Shown piece after piece: positions 32,623 through 32,654 of a DNA stretch of 32,654 bases. Position 1 is the first letter of the stretch. Every line of letters starts with the position of its first letter. A program made the position numbers and the translations under genes. Source of the stretch: Terriglobia bacterium (lineage in GTDB: Bacteria > Acidobacteriota > Terriglobia > Terriglobales > Acidobacteriaceae); assembly GCA_020073215.1 (NCBI GenBank), contig JAIQFO010000052.1, forward strand, positions 1-32,654. The letters are read 5' to 3'. The notes beneath the pieces are model-generated. The model searched no databases, was not told where the DNA came from, and worked only from the letters and a program-made list of their open reading frames with translations.

Positions 32623-32654
32623 GTCATCCTGAGCGAAGCGAAGGACCTGCTCTC
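32623..32654. repeat. Long inverted repeat, family 1 (copy 3, cut by window edge)
   Basis: The left arm (32623-32651) is identical to the left arm at 2632-2660. The loop and right arm lie beyond the window. Confidence 0.85.

Overview
This GC-rich window most likely comes from an acidobacterium of the Terriglobia (subdivision 1) type. That placement is inferred from gene content: a secreted FG-GAP/VCBS-repeat protein ending in choice-of-anchor D-like domains, a FecR protein with an aromatic-rich tail, a YncE-like propeller lipoprotein candidate, an AsmA protein with a Gly-rich end, and many short palindromic repeats between genes. It is chromosomal in character. I see no rRNA, tRNA, CRISPR array, phage genes or replication origin.

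Layout. 1-3545 (+): a MacAB-like efflux/export system with permease (cut by the left edge), periplasmic adaptor and ATPase; a long palindrome separates adaptor and ATPase. 3758-10921 (-): a respiratory formate dehydrogenase operon, fdnG-fdnH-fdnI followed by fdhD, with a Rieske oxygenase of the carnitine/betaine type further downstream on the same strand. The fdnG gene reads through an in-frame UGA that is almost certainly selenocysteine. 11296-12933 (-): AsmA protein. 13131-16514 (+): M20 peptidase, translationally coupled amidohydrolase, small membrane protein. 16559-17398: a RAYT (REP-associated tyrosine transposase) bracketed by its own REP palindromes. 17548-23852 (+): HtrA/Deg protease, peptidoglycan-binding-like protein, PilZ protein and a 1014-residue FG-GAP protein. 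24026-24778 (-): CpsB/YwqE-type PHP phosphatase. 24990-26192 (+): beta-propeller protein. 26382-29156 (-): TonB-PEBP gene pair, then 6-phosphofructokinase further upstream, whose residues indicate pyrophosphate dependence. 29337-32591 (+): RuvC, two unrecognised proteins and the FecR protein.

How it fits together. The clearest functional unit is the formate dehydrogenase: a Tat-exported Mo/W-Sec catalytic subunit, an iron-sulfur subunit and a cytochrome b subunit passing electrons to the quinone pool, with FdhD supplying sulfur to the cofactor. The nearby Rieske demethylase could release formaldehyde that ends up as formate, but this link is inference. Many other genes concern the envelope (HtrA, AsmA, TonB, PilZ, CpsB, FG-GAP, FecR).

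The most unusual aspect is the repeat landscape: at least five palindromic families occur in 33 kb. Several overlap gene ends and supply start codons, stop codons or C-terminal codons. The REP/RAYT cluster is the best candidate for an active repeat-generating system, and it has an orphan copy 6.7 kb away.
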